Shown here: piece after piece, positions 6,096 to 6,569 of the stretch
How positions within the stretch are numbered: the stretch's first letter is position 1
Layout: every line of letters starts with the position of its first letter
Assembly (NCBI GenBank): GCA_031267455.1
Contig: JAIRZC010000217.1
Span: 1-6,569, forward strand
Reading direction: 5' to 3'
DNA length: 6,569 nucleotides
Source of the DNA: Accumulibacter sp.
GTDB lineage: Bacteria; Pseudomonadota; Gammaproteobacteria; Burkholderiales; Rhodocyclaceae
The notes under the pieces: model-generated
The model's database searches: none
The model's input: only the letters and a program-made list of their open reading frames with translations
Told to the model about the DNA's origin: nothing
Position numbers and translations under genes: made by a program

Positions 6096-6110
6096 GGGTT
6101 GAAAATCGGT

Positions 6111-6569
6111 TCAGGCCTTGCGCCTGCGATAGTTTTCGAGAAACCGGGCAATACGCCCGATCGCTTCTTCGAGATCGTCCTCATACGGAAGAAAAACAAG
6201 CCGGAAATGGTCGGGTTTCGGCCAATTGAAACCCGATCCCTGGACAAGCAGGACACGCTCCTCGCGCAGGATATCCGCGATAAAAGCTTGGTCGTCGCCG
6301 ATCGGGTAGATATCCGGATCGAGCCTTGGAAACATGTACAGGGTCGCTTTGGGCATGACGCAGCTCACGCCGGGGATCGACGTGATCCGCTCGAAGGCCA
6401 GGTTGCGCTGACGGCACATGCGCCCTCCGGGCATGACGAGATCATCGATGCTCTGATAGCCGCCGAGCGCCGTCTGAATACCGAATTGCCCCGGAACGTT
6501 CGCGCACAGGCGCATCGACGCCAGCATATCCAGCCCTTCGATGTAATCCCGCGCGCGCGAAAGATCGCC
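6111..6569 (-). CDS. AlaA/AlaC-type PLP aminotransferase, C-terminal part (cut by window edge)
   Basis: The visible 152 residues belong to a fold-type I aminotransferase of the alanine-synthesising AlaA/AlaC group, which makes alanine from pyruvate and glutamate. The frame is open at the window edge and reads ARDYIEGLDMLASMRLCANV, then QTALGGYQSI. PGVSCVMPKATLYMFPRLD, VLLVQGSGFNWPKPDHFRLV and a final helix FLENYRRRKA follow. These match the C-terminal half of E. coli AlaA closely in pattern. The Arg of HFRLVFLP is the expected substrate-carboxylate ligand. The PLP lysine would lie just upstream, outside the window. An ATG at 6527 is internal and not the start. Position 29 bases before hom fits the common betaproteobacterial order aminotransferase-hom-thrC. 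AlaA cannot be told from AlaC on this portion, so no symbol is given. Confidence 0.92.
   Translation of the reverse strand, partial: GDLSRARDYIEGLDMLASMRLCANVPGQFGIQTALGGYQSIDDLVMPGGRMCRQRNLAFERITSIPGVSCVMPKATLYMFPRLDPDIYPIGDDQAFIADILREERVLLVQGSGFNWPKPDHFRLVFLPYEDDLEEAIGRIARFLENYRRRKA

Noticed and set aside
4690..6102. Long plus-strand open frame (470 codons) across hom
   Set aside because: Antisense to a clear hom gene with all motifs. The translation is Asp/Arg-rich and shows no domain.
1..6569. CRISPR array, tRNA or rRNA
   Set aside because: No regularly spaced repeats, no tRNA cloverleaf signature and no rRNA-like sequence were seen on either strand.

Overview
All recognisable genes lie on the minus strand, so gene order is read from high to low coordinates. 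Two conserved housekeeping clusters are separated by about 1.3 kb of degraded accessory DNA. Protein sequences and gene order suggest a proteobacterium, most likely a betaproteobacterium. The Hfq is short, with the rim sequence RREH and the conserved YKHA motif. The order hfq-hflX-hflK and the order alanine aminotransferase-hom-thrC are both familiar in that class. This placement is inferred from remembered family features, not from a search.

Right part (6569 down to 3191), amino-acid metabolism. It begins with the C-terminal part of an AlaA/AlaC-type aminotransferase, cut by the window edge. After 29 bases comes hom (homoserine dehydrogenase with an ACT domain), and after a further 137 bases thrC (threonine synthase). 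Hom makes homoserine from aspartate semialdehyde. ThrC converts phosphohomoserine to threonine. The intervening homoserine kinase is not in the window.

Middle part (about 3190 down to 1860), a mosaic of remnants. Directly after the thrC stop lie the last ~36 codons of a TnpB-like gene and the hairpin right end of an IS200/IS605-type (IS1341-like) element. Next is an apparently intact MntA-like minimal nucleotidyltransferase (antitoxin type), overlapping by ATGA the start of its HepT/HEPN partner, which is broken after 40 codons. Then come a 51-codon chimeric open frame and a frameshifted serine-resolvase C-terminus. Last is about 300 bases that I cannot identify, containing a 9-bp inverted repeat.

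Left part (about 1853 down to 1), RNA and protein quality control. A plausible sigma70-type promoter precedes hfq (RNA chaperone). It is followed by hflX (ribosome-associated GTPase) and the 5' part of hflK, the membrane regulator of the FtsH protease, which runs off the window edge. The hfq promoter would let this cluster be expressed independently of the mosaic and the thr genes upstream.

No complete undescribed system is present. The items most worth a second look are the MntA gene left without an intact HepT, the residual TnpB 3' end that could still encode an omegaRNA-like scaffold, and the unidentified 1880-2169 segment.
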